From Coriaria nepalensis (lineage: Eukaryota; Streptophyta; Magnoliopsida; Cucurbitales; Coriariaceae): DNA of 64,000 nt. The notes beneath the pieces are model-generated. The model was given only the letters and a program-made list of their open reading frames with translations. It had not been told where the DNA came from and did no database searches. Both the position numbers and the translations under genes were made by a program. The DNA lies in NCBI GenBank assembly GCA_027186245.1, contig CP114484.1, forward strand, positions 10,674,001 through 10,738,000. The letters are read 5' to 3'. Of this stretch, positions 10,527-23,790 are shown piece by piece. The first letter of the stretch is position 1; every line of letters begins with the position of its first letter.

Positions 10527-12798
10527 CTAACCCTCTATTGCATCCATTAATGGAGCCATCTCTCCAGCTTCAGTAACCTTACTCACTTCTGTGCCAAAAG
10601 CAATGGCATCTTCACAGTACAATGAAGATGCGATCTCATGAGAGATTCCATTTTCTCCTTGGATTGGATTTAAAGAACTGTATTGCGGGTTTGTTAAATA
10701 ACCGCTGAGATGGAAGGGGAAAGGGCTGTTTTCCTCAGCATGTGATGTATCTCTCTCACTTGAGTTAATATCAGCCGTCGGATCATTCATAGCTTCCCTC
10801 ACTGAATATGCAGATTCTACTTCTTCTACTTCTCCGGTTTGCATTGCATGAGAAACCAGATTGGCTACCAGAACTTCATCCATATTTGTTGTAGAGTATA
10901 ATGCATTATTTGTCTCTGCTTGTGGAAGTTTTTTGGCCTTTTTGCGAGGGAGTTTTTTCTTCTGTGCTTTCTTTTTGAACCGTTGTTTCTTTGGCTTTGG
11001 AGTATTTGCAGTTTCTTGATGATTTGAAACTGATTCTACCGCCCTTTTCTTGGATGGAACTACAGTCAGGTTAGTTTGAATAATAGGTGTTCCAGACAAC
11101 TCAGTGGGGCTAGACCTGATAGCTAATAAAGCAGTTCTAGCTGCTTTGATTTCTGCTTCTTTCTTTGTTCTTGCTGCTGCTCCAATATATCGAATCCCTC
11201 CAATTTCTACGGTACATGAGAAATAGGTATGTCGGCCTGGGCTTTCATCTTTTTGGCACTCATATAAGGGTATTGCATAGTTCATCTTTTGAGCATATTC
11301 TTGAAGAAGATTTTTGCAGAGTCCAGTCTCATGCTGGAACAAAAGCAGCCCCAAAAGAAAGGGAAAAAATGGAAAATAAATGGTCAGTCCGGATCAAGAT
11401 GAATACCAGCCAAGAGAAATATCAGCTATACATATTTTAGTAGCTGCATAAGAAATTGCTAAAGCTCTATTGAAAAGCAGAAAAGCAAACAAACAATTTC
11501 CGGACGAAAGTAAATGAGTATAAAGCAACACAAACAACTCAGGAAGTGCATGGTCTCTGTCTAGATACTGCTCATTTCAGTTACACACAGTGCCTATACT
11601 ATGTTTTGGTATATTCAAATCTGATTTCAAATAATGTGTACTGATATTGGCAAAATAAGGAAAATAGAATCAATAAAAAGAAGATCAGCAATGCAATGGA
11701 GGTAGAGGGTACTCCCCATTTACCGTATTTGTTAAGACTCGTTTGTTTAAAAGGGATGGAGCTTTAAAAGTAATTGTACACTATCTATAGGACCTAAACT
11801 CGCCTGTTACAATCATATTTTCCACTGTTGAAGTAGTCATACACCTAAAAGAAACAATACTAGAGAACGAAAAAGACGTTAGTACAGCAAAAAATGGTAC
11901 TTTTACTCTTAAATCGAGATGGAAGAAAGGATAGACTTACAACAGGTTGAGAGATGCCTTGATTGATAGCAGAGGACTTTGACAACTCCATGAGAGCAAC
12001 TTCAGCAGCTGACTGCTCAGCCGCTTTACGGTTAAAAAACCCAGTCAAGGAGTCATACCTAGAATCTTTCAATATCACGGTTGACCGGAATAACGGCTCA
12101 TGAGATGGACCCTCTTTAATAGTTTCATAAACAGGTGTAGGCAGTCCCACTTTCTGTGCATACTCTTGCAATCGGCTCTTGAATACATAGCAATTTGATA
12201 CAGCTGATGTACCTGCCAAGATAGGGGAAAGCTAATCACTACTTTTCCTTACACAGATATAAATTAGTGAATCATCAAAATCCCTAATCATATTAACAAG
12301 CTCCAATAAATGACTCGACACTTCTTGAACCTGAAACATGTGAACAAAAGAACTCCAATTGAGGCAATGACCGACTCTTAGTTTCTACAAACTTATCGCA
12401 ATTTTGATACTTACACATCCGATGAAGAAAACCTATTTTCCCTCTAAACAATCAACCTGCCAGCTAAATCTACAGAAATCGTAGTGTCTTGGCTTTCACC
12501 TCGTGATAATCACCAAAACTAGTATAATTTCACTTAATTTAAAAGTTATTAGATGCTATTGAAATCATAATGACCTAAGTTTTGTGCAGATTACTCGAAG
12601 TTTTGATTGATAAAAGGAATCGAGTGTTTATGGTCGAAGCCAAGTATGAGTACAGTAATGGATTTTCCAATAACATCCAGCATATCTTCCAGCAAAGAAT
12701 ATTAAATGATAATGGAAAGCTCAAAACTGGAATAGAATAGAGAGGAGAAAAGTAACCATGGAAAATGGCATACCTTGAAAGCCATCGTTGGCAGGCAT
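10527..12798 (-). CDS. HYL1: double-stranded RNA-binding protein HYL1/DRB1
   Basis: HYL1 works with DCL1 and SERRATE in nuclear dicing bodies to process pri-miRNAs accurately. Three exons, 12774-12798, 11941-12212 and 10527-11333, join in frame to 367 residues. The first exon codes for only eight residues plus one base. dsRBD1 (about 19-87) has YVFKSRLQEYAQK and NRKAAEQSAAEVAL. dsRBD2 (about 105-172) has HETGLCKNLLQEYAQKMNYA and TKKEAEIKAARTAL. Both match Arabidopsis HYL1 nearly word for word, which separates it from other DRBs. A lysine-rich stretch at about 212-234 is the probable nuclear signal. The acidic tail is shorter than and unlike the Arabidopsis repeats, as is usual outside Brassicaceae. 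No lesions are seen. Confidence 0.95.
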
Positions 12799-15451
12799 AG
12801 CTTCTGAGAGTGAAGAGCTTAATATAGGAGAAAGAAATCAAGCAGATAAGCGGCGACGGAGTCTTCTTCTCCCCCAAAAATCAAAGAGCGGGTTTGTTCA
12901 TGACTTCATTCTGCGATAGGAGAAAAGGAAAAGATGGAGAAGAAAAGCCGATGCGCTTTTTTCTGTGCGTGTGTGGTTCGATTCCTCTTTCTCCTTTCGC
13001 TGTGATTCGTCTGTAAATTTATATTGATTCTGTAAGGACGGGTCCACAGGAATCTTAGAACAGAAAGGAATCCTGATCGTTGGTATTGATTCCTGAAATC
13101 TAATCCGTTGATTATTGTTCCACTATGGTCAATTGGGTTCAGTGGTGAGTCATAATATCATGCGAAAGGGGAAAACTAGGAATTATACCCCAAAAGATTT
13201 ACAATACTAAGTTTTATACTAAAAAACAACTTTACCTAAAATTTACACCCCTATATTTTCATAAATAGTATTTTCACCCTTTTATATTTATATTAACTCA
13301 TTAAATTTTCTTATTTTTTATTTTCTTTCCTTTTCACCCAATCCCTACAATAGTTAAAAAACCACTGTTGCCCCCACCACGAGCGAATCTTCAGTGTAAT
13401 AGTATTTAGGTGCAATTGGTCCACATTTTAGAATGACTAATCCTACGATTTCAATTATTTCAACTCACCTAAAATAACATGTCAGTAAATGAAGGGAGTT
13501 TTTTGATAATGTTTAAAGAGAACAAGGATCAAAATTAAAAATTCATAAAAATAAGAAGAAAAAAAAAACGTCGTTTACTCATTTTACTCTAGGTAGCCAG
13601 CCGTAGCCAGCCGTAGCCACCAAAAAAATCTCAAAACCAGTGGCAACCATAGACTTGAAGCTGTAAAGAGAGGTAAAATGGCTCTGCATTGAGAATTGAG
13701 AAGTTTCCGATGGTAGAATCAGTTCAGAGTGGGATGGGCGATGAGAGAACATTTTCCACTTTATGGGTCGTTTCTTATCACCACTCCATTCAATCACAAA
13801 AGGGCGAAGGTGATCAGAGCTTCAAGTTTGGTTCTTTCTTCTTCCCCTTTTTTCATTTACCTCTTTTCCTGGTGGGATATTTCTATAATTGTGGTAAACT
13901 AGGGAACCCTTTTGTGATTGAAGAAAAATAGGAATCCATTCTTGAGTCTTCTTACTCTTCAGGAAGTTTGAGAACATGAGAATAATCAATGAACTGAAAA
14001 ATAACATCCCTTTTGTAGTAGATCTGTTTTTTGAAGTGAGATATAAAGGAAAAGAAGATATAAAGGAAAAGAAGATGGATGAGTACTCTAGATCTTCGTA
14101 ACTAACATAGACACAAAATCGAGATTAGAAACTAGATTTCGCATATGGAAGTGAACCTAGATGTGAAAAACCACTATCATGTTTATAGGCTCGATTCCTT
14201 TTAGCCCATGCACAGCTTGATTGCTCGGGTCATGTTCATATTATAGCCCGATTCCTTTTAAAGAATACTTCCCCTTCCTCTTACCGACCCATTAGAATCT
14301 GAAAATATATCTCCCAATCCCATCTGCAGTTTGATCTCCAGAGTTCGCAGTCTCGTCCTATCGAATCTATCTCGGGTAAGAACCCTAATCCATCCCTTAT
14401 CCTTAGAGTATGAAAATTATATCACCTTTACTCGTTTGCATAAACTAGAAATCATAATATATACACTATTTCAGGTAATTCTGTAATAATAATTAAAAAA
14501 AAAAAAAGACTAGTTATCTTGTCTAAACATATTCGTAAACCAGATTGTTGTTTTTTAGAAATGGAGAAAATATTTTATATAACTTGGCTCATTACAATTT
14601 GCCTTCATGATTTTATTATCTAATTTCATAAGAGAAAGACTGATTAAATGATTGATTATGATTATTGAATATTATTAAATATGTCATTGTAATAATTTAT
14701 TTAAAATATTATGTTAATATTTATATAAATTAATAAAAAAAATTAAAAATTATATAAATATTTTTTATTAAATAAAATATTATATTATTAATAATTTAAT
14801 TGATGATTAAATTAATTTTAAAATATATTAAATTAGAAACGAATCCAATTTTATTTTATATTATTATTTGGAGTACAACCTTATTTTATATTATCATTTA
14901 AATTTTATATATAAATAAAATAAATTGATTCATTTCCGCTCAAAAATTCTCATTCAAATCAGTGGTATTGCTTGGGAATATTAACGAGTAATGACTTTAA
15001 TAAATGTAATTAATTAGCTTAATTCAGCTTAACGTCCCATTTATTATATTCCAACATTTACCGTTACATAGCGCTATGTAACGGAAACGCCGACGTTATC
15101 GTCCTGAGCAATTATGGTCGCCGTTAAAAGGAAACCGGCCACAAGAGTCAAACTGTCAACACTAAAGAAGTCAAGATTTTTGGCGGGTAAAACGGCCGGG
15201 GCCCCCACCTAATAAACACAGAACTGTCGAGTAAGAAAGCGGTTGCGCTTGTCTCCTCCCTCCGCTAGTCCCTAGTCTACCTCCACTGTCTCTGTGATTT
15301 GTCCTCCTTCTCTCTCCGTTCCTCGAGTTGCAAGAGATTGAAGGGAGAAAGAAAGGAGAAAGCTGCGACGAAGAGAGCAGCCTAGCCGAGGTAGAAGGCT
15401 CTTATCAAATCCGAGATTCGATTGTGTTCGATCTCGTAGGAGGATTCAAGG
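12799..15451. other. intergenic between divergent HYL1 and P450 reductase genes
   Basis: This holds the upstream regions of the two genes. Short tandem duplications sit at 13594-13618 (TAGCCAGCCG units) and 14041-14075 (ATATAAAGGAAAAGAAG twice). At 14290-14385 a pyrimidine-rich stretch ending in CTCGG before GTAAGAACCCTAATCC looks like an orphan 5' leader with a donor site, but no gene follows. 14640-14930 is very AT-rich. About 15230-15451 is the purine-rich leader of the reductase. Confidence 0.5.
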
Positions 15452-18400
15452 ATGAGCTCGAATGTGCTCCGTGTGATTGGGTCAGTGTTTGGTGTTTCGT
15501 TGCATGATTCGGTTTCGGACTCGGTTGTTGTGATTGCGACCACTTCCGCGGCGGGGATAATTGGTCTCTTGGCGTTTTTCTGGAGGCGGTCCGCTTACAG
15601 GAATAAGGAGTTGAAGCCGGTTGTGGTGCCTGCGTTTTCTTTGTCTAAGGAGAAAGACGACACTGAGGCTGAGATTGAGTCGGGGAAGGTTAGGGTCACC
15701 ATCTTCTTTGGTACTCAGACTGGGACCGCAGAGGGATTCGCTAAGGTGCACAATTTTGTTCTTTATTTCTCGGATTTTTTTATTGAGCTGCTCGTGACTG
15801 TAATTTTTTACACAACTACATTGAATCCTGGATTGTTCGTGTGAGGTTTTTCGTTCATGGAAGATAAAATGAACAGGAGATTTCTTTTCTTTCAATATCA
15901 TATTCCGGTTCTGTTTTCATTTGGGGAACTTGTCGTTGTAGGGTCTAACAGAGGAGATTAGAGCTAGATACGAAAAAGCAGCTGTCAAAGTTATTGACTT
16001 GGTACGTTGAAAGTCCATTGTTGTGTGACATTATGTCAATGGAGAGAGAATAGCTTCTCCTAAGATTACTATTCGCTGTCACTGTTTTCATTATTTGAAT
16101 TAGGATGATTATGCTGTGGATGACGATCAATATGAAGTAAAACTGAAGAAAGAGACTTTGGCTTTTTTTCTGGTCGCCACGTGAGATAATAGACTTACCT
16201 TCTTGGTGAAGTTTTCTAAATTTCAATTATATTGGGTTTTCTTGAAAGTACAGTTTATTCACTAATTTGAGCCTGGCATTGTAGTTATGGAGATGGAGAA
16301 CCCACTGATAATGCTGTGGGATTTTATAAATGGTTTACTGAGGTATGATTTTGCTTACAAAATTAGAGTATCCTTAATCCTTATGCTCCATTGGCAGTCT
16401 GTGCTAGTGTTTCCTCATATGTTTCGGTTTGTCATATCATGAGGAATTGGTTTTACTTTTAGGGAAAAGATCAAGGTGATTGGCTTCAACAACTATCTTA
16501 TGGCGTTTTTGGTCTTGGGAACAGGCAATATGAACATTTCAACAAGGTAATATTGGTTATCTTTGTCATGATCATCCAATTTGTAGCTTATTATCTTATG
16601 GCATTTATTCTTAAGCAGATTGCCAAAGTGCTTGACGAACAACTTAGTGAACAAGGTACATGCTTTTATACATCTTAGGGTAATGGAGTCTTGTTATTGA
16701 GTGAATAAAATACTTACAAGAGCACTTTTTTTTTTTTTTACTGTAATAATCAAACTGTATGATTAAATGTGCATTCATATACTTTATTGTCTATCACCGT
16801 TTTCCTCTACTTACAATTTTGTGAGCAAGTGGTGCTTTATGTGAATGATGGTAGAGATGTCTAGAGCAAGAGAATTGGATAGTGAGCTACGGATATGGTG
16901 CTGAAGAGGAGAAATGGACTTTGAAAAGCTCCTATCTAGTGTTGTTTACTTAAATCCAGGTGATTAGGTTGACTTGTCCAATGGGACAATGATCAGGATA
17001 AGTTTATGTCAACTTATGCAGTCTTTGTGATAGTAGGTAATTCAGAACTCTGAAATATGACATGAATATAATCTGCTGATTAGTAGAAAAGGAGTCTTGT
17101 ATTCAAGATAAATAGACCCACATAGATATACAAATTGTAACATTTTTGTTGCACATAGCCATCTTCCATTCTATTAATCCCTTGCTTATCTATCTGGCTG
17201 TCACAGGTGCAAAGCAGCTCATTCCTGTTGGCCTAGGTGATGATGATCAAAGTATCAAGGATGATTTTGCTAATTGGTATGCAATGGTCATACAATATAC
17301 CGATGTTTATTAGCTCTTTGCAGTCTTTGATCCATTTTATATCTTCTATTAACCTGTGGCAGATTCATCTTAATGTAGGATGTCTTTGTTATTCTACTAG
17401 ATGTTTGATTTTACTTTTTCTAGTATTCGTTCTATGATATTTCATTATTCTTTCCTAGGAAGGAGCTACTGTGGCCTGAGTTAGATCAATTACTACGCCA
17501 CGAGGTTGATGGAAATACTGCAGCCACGCAATATACTGCTGTTATTCCTCAATATCGAGTTGTGATTCATGAACTTACCGTACAGTCTTCTGAAGAGAAA
17601 TGTTCAAATTTGACCAATGGCACTTCTTATGATATTCACTATCCTTGTAGGTAAATGAAATGTAACTTTGCTCCTTCAGTTTCTAACTTATTTTCTTTGC
17701 AATAGAAAGTCAATATTTTTTTCTTTCTGTAGAGTCAATGTTGCGGTTCAGAGAGAGTTGCACAATCCCGAGTCTGAGCGCTCTTGCATACACCTTGAGT
17801 TTGATATTTCTGGGACTGGCATTATGTAAGTACTGTACAACCGGTTAATAAAAGGAAACAAAATACATTTTCCTTAGAAATAGTTTAAGTGCTTGGTCAC
17901 ATTTTGGGCCAATCGCGAATGATTATTGATCCAAGTGTGAAGTATGGAGCAAAGTAATGGGTTTTTCCTAGCCAAAAGACAATGATATATTATGCTTCAT
18001 TCCTCTCAACTGGATACTGTTCTTTTTTCATTTTTAATGCAAAAACTGCATTTTAGTTATGAAACTGGGGACCACGTGGGAGTATATGCCGAGAATAGTG
18101 ATGAAACTGTTGAAATGGCTGCAAAATTGTTGGGTCAACCGCTAGATTTGTTGTTCTCCATTCACACTGACAGTGATGATGGCACATCTCTTGTAAGCTC
18201 ATTGCCACCTCCTTTCCCTGGTCCATGCACACTTCGCAGTGCCTTGGCACATTATGCAGATCTCTTGAACCCTCCTCGGAAGGTGATCTTGATGAATATT
18301 TCTCTTCAACTCCTTCCCTCTTTCTTTCACCTCACTGCTTACCCTTTTTTGCTCATTATTATTTTTGCCTTTAGGCCGCTCTTGTTGCCTTGGGTGCATA

Positions 18401-20099
18401 TGCTGTTGAATCAAGTGAAGCAGCAAGACTCAAGCTTTTATCATCGCCTCAGGGAAAAGTTAGCAATTATCTCTAGTCTTTCTTTCTTGCTTTTCTTTAA
18501 TCGTTTTGTGGTTTTAATTTTTTCCTCTTTTCTTTTCTAGGGTGAGTATTCAAAGTGGGTTGTTGGTAGTCAGAGGAGTCTCCTAGAGATAATGGCCGAG
18601 TTCCCATCGGCCAAACCCCCCCTTGGTGTATTTTTTGCTGCCATAGCCCCACGTTTACAGCCACGCTACTATTCGATCTCATCTTCTCCAAGGTCTGCTT
18701 CGGTTTCTCTTTTTGGTTTTCAGTAATCATTTTGTCAATTACATAGTACTCTGGTCAAAGTTACTCACTGCTCTGTGTGTTTTCTACAGATCTGTCCCTA
18801 ATAGAGTTCATGTTACATGTGCTTTGGTTCATGGTCCAACTCCAAGTGGAAGAATTCACAGTGGAGTGTGTTCAACCTGGATGAAGGTAGTAGTCAGCCA
18901 CTAATATATCTTTTTTGTCATATCAGGCCATTAAATTTATTTCTTCTTAGGGTGCATTTGGGTTACATATTTGACATGACAGATTGGGTCTAAACTCAGC
19001 TTCGACCCAATTTCCGATTTCCATCAGTTCCAAATGAGCTCATATTTTGTCCAATACCCATGCGTTGGCCTTATAACTGCAACTTAGATTTCGCTTTTAT
19101 CCAACATTGACTTGTTTAAATAATCAGAAAGCAGTTTCTCTAGAAAAAAGCCGGGACAGTAGCTGGGCCCCTATTTTTATTAGGACATCAAATTTCAAGT
19201 TACCAGCCAATCATTCTACTCCAATCATTATGGTGGGACCTGGAACTGGTTTGGCACCTTTCAGAGGATTTCTACAGGTTAGAATCTACTTAAAGAGTCA
19301 TGTTTTTTGTTTTTCTTGTCTATGCAAATTTTTTATATTTTAAAGTCGTGCGATTTGCCAGGAAAGAATGGTCCTTAAGGAGGAGGGAGTCCAACTTGGT
19401 CCTGCTTTACTGTTCTTCGGATGTAGAAACCGCAAACAAGTGCGGTTTGTTCCTATGGCACTTTCCAAATAATTCCCGGGAACTTGAATAACGTTATGCT
19501 GGGTGATTTGCTTAATGCATTCTTTTACTTTTGGCAGGACTTCATTTACGGGGATGAATTAAATTGTTTTCTAGAACAGGGCACTCTTTCAGAACTCATT
19601 CTTGCATTCTCAAGGGAGGGACAAGAAAAGGAGTATGTTCAACATAAGATGACAGTGAAAGTGAGTAGCAGTGATAGTAGGTGCCACAGTATTGTTCTGC
19701 TTATAATGTAAATCAGCATTGCTTAATGTTTTTTTCTTTTTTATGCTTCGTTCCTTTTAATGATTTACAGGCAGCTTATATTTGGGACCTGATATCTAAA
19801 GGTGGGTATCTTTATGTCTGGTGATGCAAAGGGTATGGCTAGAGATGTTCACCGCACTCTGCATTCCATTGTTGTACAGCAGGTTTGAAACTTCCCTTTC
19901 TACTCTCCTTGCGAGCTCTCCTCTCAAGCATACAGTGTCTATTGAGTTTAAGAGGACTTTTAGATGCGAAGGGTATATGATAGAATTGCTGAGAGGCGAT
20001 TTTATGCTCATATTTCAGGAGGGTGTGGACTCTACTAAGGCCGAAGCCTTGGTGAAGAAACTCCAGGTAGATGGAAGATACCTCAGAGATGTGTGGTGA
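15452..20099 (+). pseudogene. CPR: NADPH-cytochrome P450 reductase with 2-base frameshift in exon 17
   Basis: The family moves electrons from NADPH through FAD and FMN to ER cytochromes P450. Exons are: 15452-15745, 15942-16001, 16104-16180, 16285-16342, 16463-16546, 16619-16655, 17207-17276, 17459-17650, 17733-17825, 18057-18282, 18375-18458, 18541-18692, 18790-18886, 19128-19277, 19362-19439, 19538-19660, 19771-19882 and 20019-20099. Residues 25-45 are the membrane anchor. FMN (FGTQTGTAE), FAD ([10 protein letters not shown]) and NADPH ([20 protein letters not shown]) motifs are present. Exons 1-16 are intact. In exon 17 the frame reads GGYLYVW then TGA, where the family has [14 protein letters not shown]. 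Two bases are missing near 19818-19821, and the next frame continues correctly to RYLRDVW. As written, the protein stops at 642 of about 689 residues. It is either a recent null or a sequence error. Confidence 0.9.
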
Positions 20100-21890
20100 A
20101 AATTCTAACAATGGGATGTTGAGATAGATGTTAGAGAATTTTGAGCTAATTTTTAATGGTTGATCCGCCCTTCCCCGAGTACTGGCAGCCAGAGAATTTT
20201 TAACACATTTCTTTAGGATTTCCTTCGGGCATAGAACGTCAAATTAGGTCCAAAATTAGTTTGGGCCTATTATAAATCCAGTTTAGCTGAAAAATACTGA
20301 CATACATTTCAGTTTCATTAGTGTATATGGATTGGCTTTAAAAAGATATATTTATAATTAAAGCTGTTGCTCCCAAAGAAAATCATTCTGTAGCCAATCA
20401 GTAGTTTATGTAGGCATACTTAGTAGGCATATATATATAAAATAGGATAGTTTGAAAGTACTTTATATAAATTCATTGTTAATGTTCAATAAAGATATGA
20501 TAGTTCATATAATTTGTTTATTAAAGTTTAATAGTTAAATTATATTTTATGACGAATTGAGATATTGACGAGATAGAAGGATTGTTATTATAAATATACG
20601 ATGATCACAAATAGATATTTTCGAAAGATGGTATTTCTCATCTCTCATGTAGAAATCAATCTTGACATGGAGACTTTAAGTTATTTAATTATGAGATTAT
20701 TATATTAACTATTTAATTTAAATATTATTTTAAATTAAATAAAATTATAAAGATATTTATGAAATTCTCCTGCCAGCATGATGTAGAATATAATCAACCA
20801 CTGACATAAAATTCATAGTAACTCAGTTAAAATTTCGTCGGAGAAAAAGAAAAAAATAAATTAAATCATTTAAGGGTAAAATAATAATTTGACTTATAGT
20901 TTAATTATAAGTGTAAAATGTTAATTATTAATTTCTTAATTTATTATCATTTAGCTTTGTTAGCACAATTAAATGTGATATTAATTTAATTACAATTAAT
21001 AAGTTACAAATGAATTTTGATTTAATTATAAAAGTGTTATAAATATTTGTATTAATAATCGAACATAAAATGGTTAATGGGCCGGATTATTAATTGAATT
21101 TTTGTGGGTCAAATTACTCAAATGGTTGATTAAGTATCAATGAGTTATATCAGTTATAATGGCCGGCTATATAATGATGAGTTTGACCCAATTTTTTTTT
21201 TAAAGAATTTTAATATAAAAGGTAACTAGAAAATCTAATGTGATTAGGAAACTATAATCTAGTTGTGCCTATAAATGCATATTTAACGCCTTGGCCGAAA
21301 TATGGCTCTTCCATAAGCTTCTTGGCCGTAAATCAAAGAAAGAAACGAGAGTATTTTCTCATCATTTTTCCCGAGCTTATTATCTTATGAGTTGATATTT
21401 TAATTAGAAATTTAATCGTATAAAATGAATTGTATGTATAATGATTAGAGGACGAACATATGAGCGTCTCCCCATCTTTATAAGAATAGTTATGTAGTCA
21501 AGATGACAAGGTATTCATTTTCCTTAATCTTGATTTAAATTTGATGTGATTTACTGTGTTTGCAGTAAAATATATTATATGTGATCTAATTATTGTATGA
21601 TCGGTATATATAAAAAATGGTATGTTAGGATATGATATAAATAAAATTTAAATATTTCTTCCACTGCATTTATTATATTACTTGCGTGCATCCATTTCCT
21701 AACATATTTTTATATGTTCAATGTTGTTCTTCAAAAAAAATAATTGAGTACGATAAAACTCATCTTCGCTTGATTGAGAAGAAATAATTGGTAGTAAATT
21801 GCTTCCAATGTCGAAAAAATCGGTACTCAAAACAGGTTGACTAGCAATATGAAAAATATTAGCATAATCAACATCGCTTTCTTCTTCAAT
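20100..21890. other. intergenic, AT-rich, no gene seen
   Basis: After the 3' flank of the reductase (to about 20460) the sequence is AT-rich with no long reading frame. A stretch near 21240-21370 is less biased but carries no recognisable coding or RNA gene. Confidence 0.6.
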
Positions 21891-21891
21891 T

Positions 21892-22590
21892 TCATTTTGG
21901 GATTGTTGTAAAATGATGGCTGCAAGTCTTGAATGGGGTTATTGGATCTGAATTCTCTAAGGCAGATAAAGTATCAGGTATATGCAAAATAAGTACTACT
22001 CCCTCAAAGTAGTCATCCTCGAACAAACAAAAATTAGGATTCATTTCATTATTGTTAGGATTACGATATTCTTCATATGTTCTTTCACCGCCATCATCTT
22101 TATTCTCATTGTCAACCTCATCCTTGGTTTTATCATCATTCTCTTCGTCATCCTCAATCTCAACCTCAAGCTCAACCACATCTTCTTCCACGACCACATT
22201 TAGACCGTCATTTAAATATATGCTATTACCATCATCATAATTCATAAAATTCTAATTTTCATCATTACCAAGATCGAGTAATTGACGTGACTCTCAAACA
22301 TACATACCACTTTAACGTCACGTACAATAGTGACAGATCTGTCAAACAATGATAGACTAAAAATGGCTTTACATCCATATCATTTTCTATAAATATTGGA
22401 TGGATGATATATGAGAATAACGACTTATATACTATTATCATACCAAATTCATTAGGATCAATGCCAATAATATTGTAGATAACTTCTAATAGCTCACTAA
22501 AACTTACATTTATTTCAACAACACCACCCTTCAATCTTTGTATACCTTTTGAAACTCAATATTTCGATAGTTTTAAGGTCTCATCCTTTT
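21892..22590 (-). mobile_element. Mutator-like transposase N-terminal remnant
   Basis: Two minus-strand open pieces (22265-22534 and 21892-22245) lie head to tail. The first reads GGVVEINVSFSELLEVIYNI, then IGIDPNEF and PIFIENDMDVKPFL. This resembles the N-terminal MuDR-type domain of plant Mutator-like transposases: a glycine pair, an LLE.IY..IGIDP.E core and a PI.I.ND.DV..F block. The second piece is an acidic linker of D, E and N residues, typical after that domain. No DDE catalytic core or SWIM zinc finger follows, and the two pieces are in different frames, so this is a dead fragment. Its plus-strand mirror frames are shadows. Confidence 0.6.
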
Positions 22591-22639
22591 TCTTTTCCCC
22601 ATCGAAACATATGGCTATGAATATAGATGATGCTATTCT

Positions 22640-22870
22640 TGAAAAATAAATAATTTAAATCAATATCTTGAACCAGAATCTTAGACTGGAATCTTGGACC
22701 GGAATCTTAGACAGTGATTAATATACGATCGAAATCTTGGAAAAAAGGCAATGAAAAACTAGACTAGAATCTTAGGCCATGATTAATTTTAAATTGAAAT
22801 CTTGAAAAAAAAAGTGGACCAAAAAAACTGGACTTAGATCTTGGTCCAATATCCTAGTCTAAGATCAATG
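22640..22870. repeat. clustered AATCTTAGACTGGAATCTTGG-like words
   Basis: Short words of the form (A)ATCTTAGACTGGA or CTTGGACC(G/A)GA recur five or more times in both orientations just upstream (minus sense) of the transposase remnant. Related words such as GGTCCAAAATCTTAGTC occur in the right arm of the fold-back element (about 9170-9190). This may be subterminal repeat material of the same element group. Confidence 0.45.
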
Positions 22871-22936
22871 TCCATTTTTCTATCTGACATGAGACAACGA
22901 TGTAAAATGCTCATCTATTTACATCGTTGCTCATGA

Positions 22937-23180
22937 CTAAATTTGACAAAATGTATAGTTTTATACCTTATCAAAAATAATATAAAAAACAGAAAAGTGA
23001 AAAATAAAACATCTAGTACGAGAGAAAAAATGGTGAGTATATCGAAACGAACTTAACAAAATGTACAGTTTTATACTCTATCAAAGATAATATAAAAAAT
23101 AGAAAAGTGAAAAATAGAATATATAGTACGAGAAAAAAAATAGTGAGTATATCAGAACGAACTTGACAAAATGTGTATAT
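22937..23180. repeat. 110-bp tandem repeat, about 2.2 copies
   Basis: ACAAAATGTA starts at 22946, 23056 and (as ACAAAATGTG) 23166, giving a regular 110-base period. Copies share TTATCAAA(A/G)ATAATATAAAAAA and GAAAAGTGAAAAATA with few differences. It is non-coding. Confidence 0.75.
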
Positions 23181-23779
23181 CGAAATAGTGATATGGTGTT
23201 GCTTGTGTTGAAGGTCGAGTAAGGATTTAGAAAATAATGAGTAAAAGATTTTCTTAAAAACTTGAGATGTTATTACTTTGACTGCAATTTTATTTTTATA
23301 GAAAAATGAAGACTTAACGGTAGAAATATGGACATGATAATAAATTCTTTATTTATTTATTTATTTTTATATTAAATAATAAGAAAAAATAATTACACAC
23401 TAAAAGTTCTCGAAATGAGTTTATTCTTCGAAAAATATCCCCTAAATTAAACTCGTGCATCGCACAGGGTTTAAATGAACTTGATTAAATCGTGACTACG
23501 CTCCGAATAGATCTCGGGGCATTAACTTCGCCGCCCGTCGGTCCTGTCCATTATCCGTCGTTTCCATGTGCGGCGCCGTCCTAAATGTCGACCATCCCGA
23601 AATCCCGTTCCTCTATCGTTTTCCACTCTATGCCCCTGTCCTGATATGGCGCGTGTTTCCCACGCTTTTCAACTGCTAAACCACAATCCCCTCTCGGTCC
23701 TTTTCTTCACACTTGATTGACTTCGATTCAAATTTTCAACTCTAATCACTTCACGCTCAGTTCCCAGAAACCAATTTCT

Positions 23780-23790
23780 AGGGTTTAGGG
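23780..23790 (+). promoter_or_regulatory. TTTAGGG telo-box upstream of the MYB gene
   Basis: AGGGTTTAGGG lies 226 bases before the proposed ATG, in what looks like a leader or promoter (23500-24015). The rest of 23181-23500 is AT-rich and empty. Confidence 0.35.

Noticed and set aside
14290..14385. Leader-like segment with a good donor (CTCGG before GTAAGAACC)
   Set aside because: No coding exon follows before the reductase leader, so it cannot be tied to a gene; it could be a decayed promoter.
21982..22240. Plus-strand open frames rich in Ser or Ile
   Set aside because: They mirror the acidic GAT/GAA-rich linker of the minus-strand transposase remnant and have no independent support.
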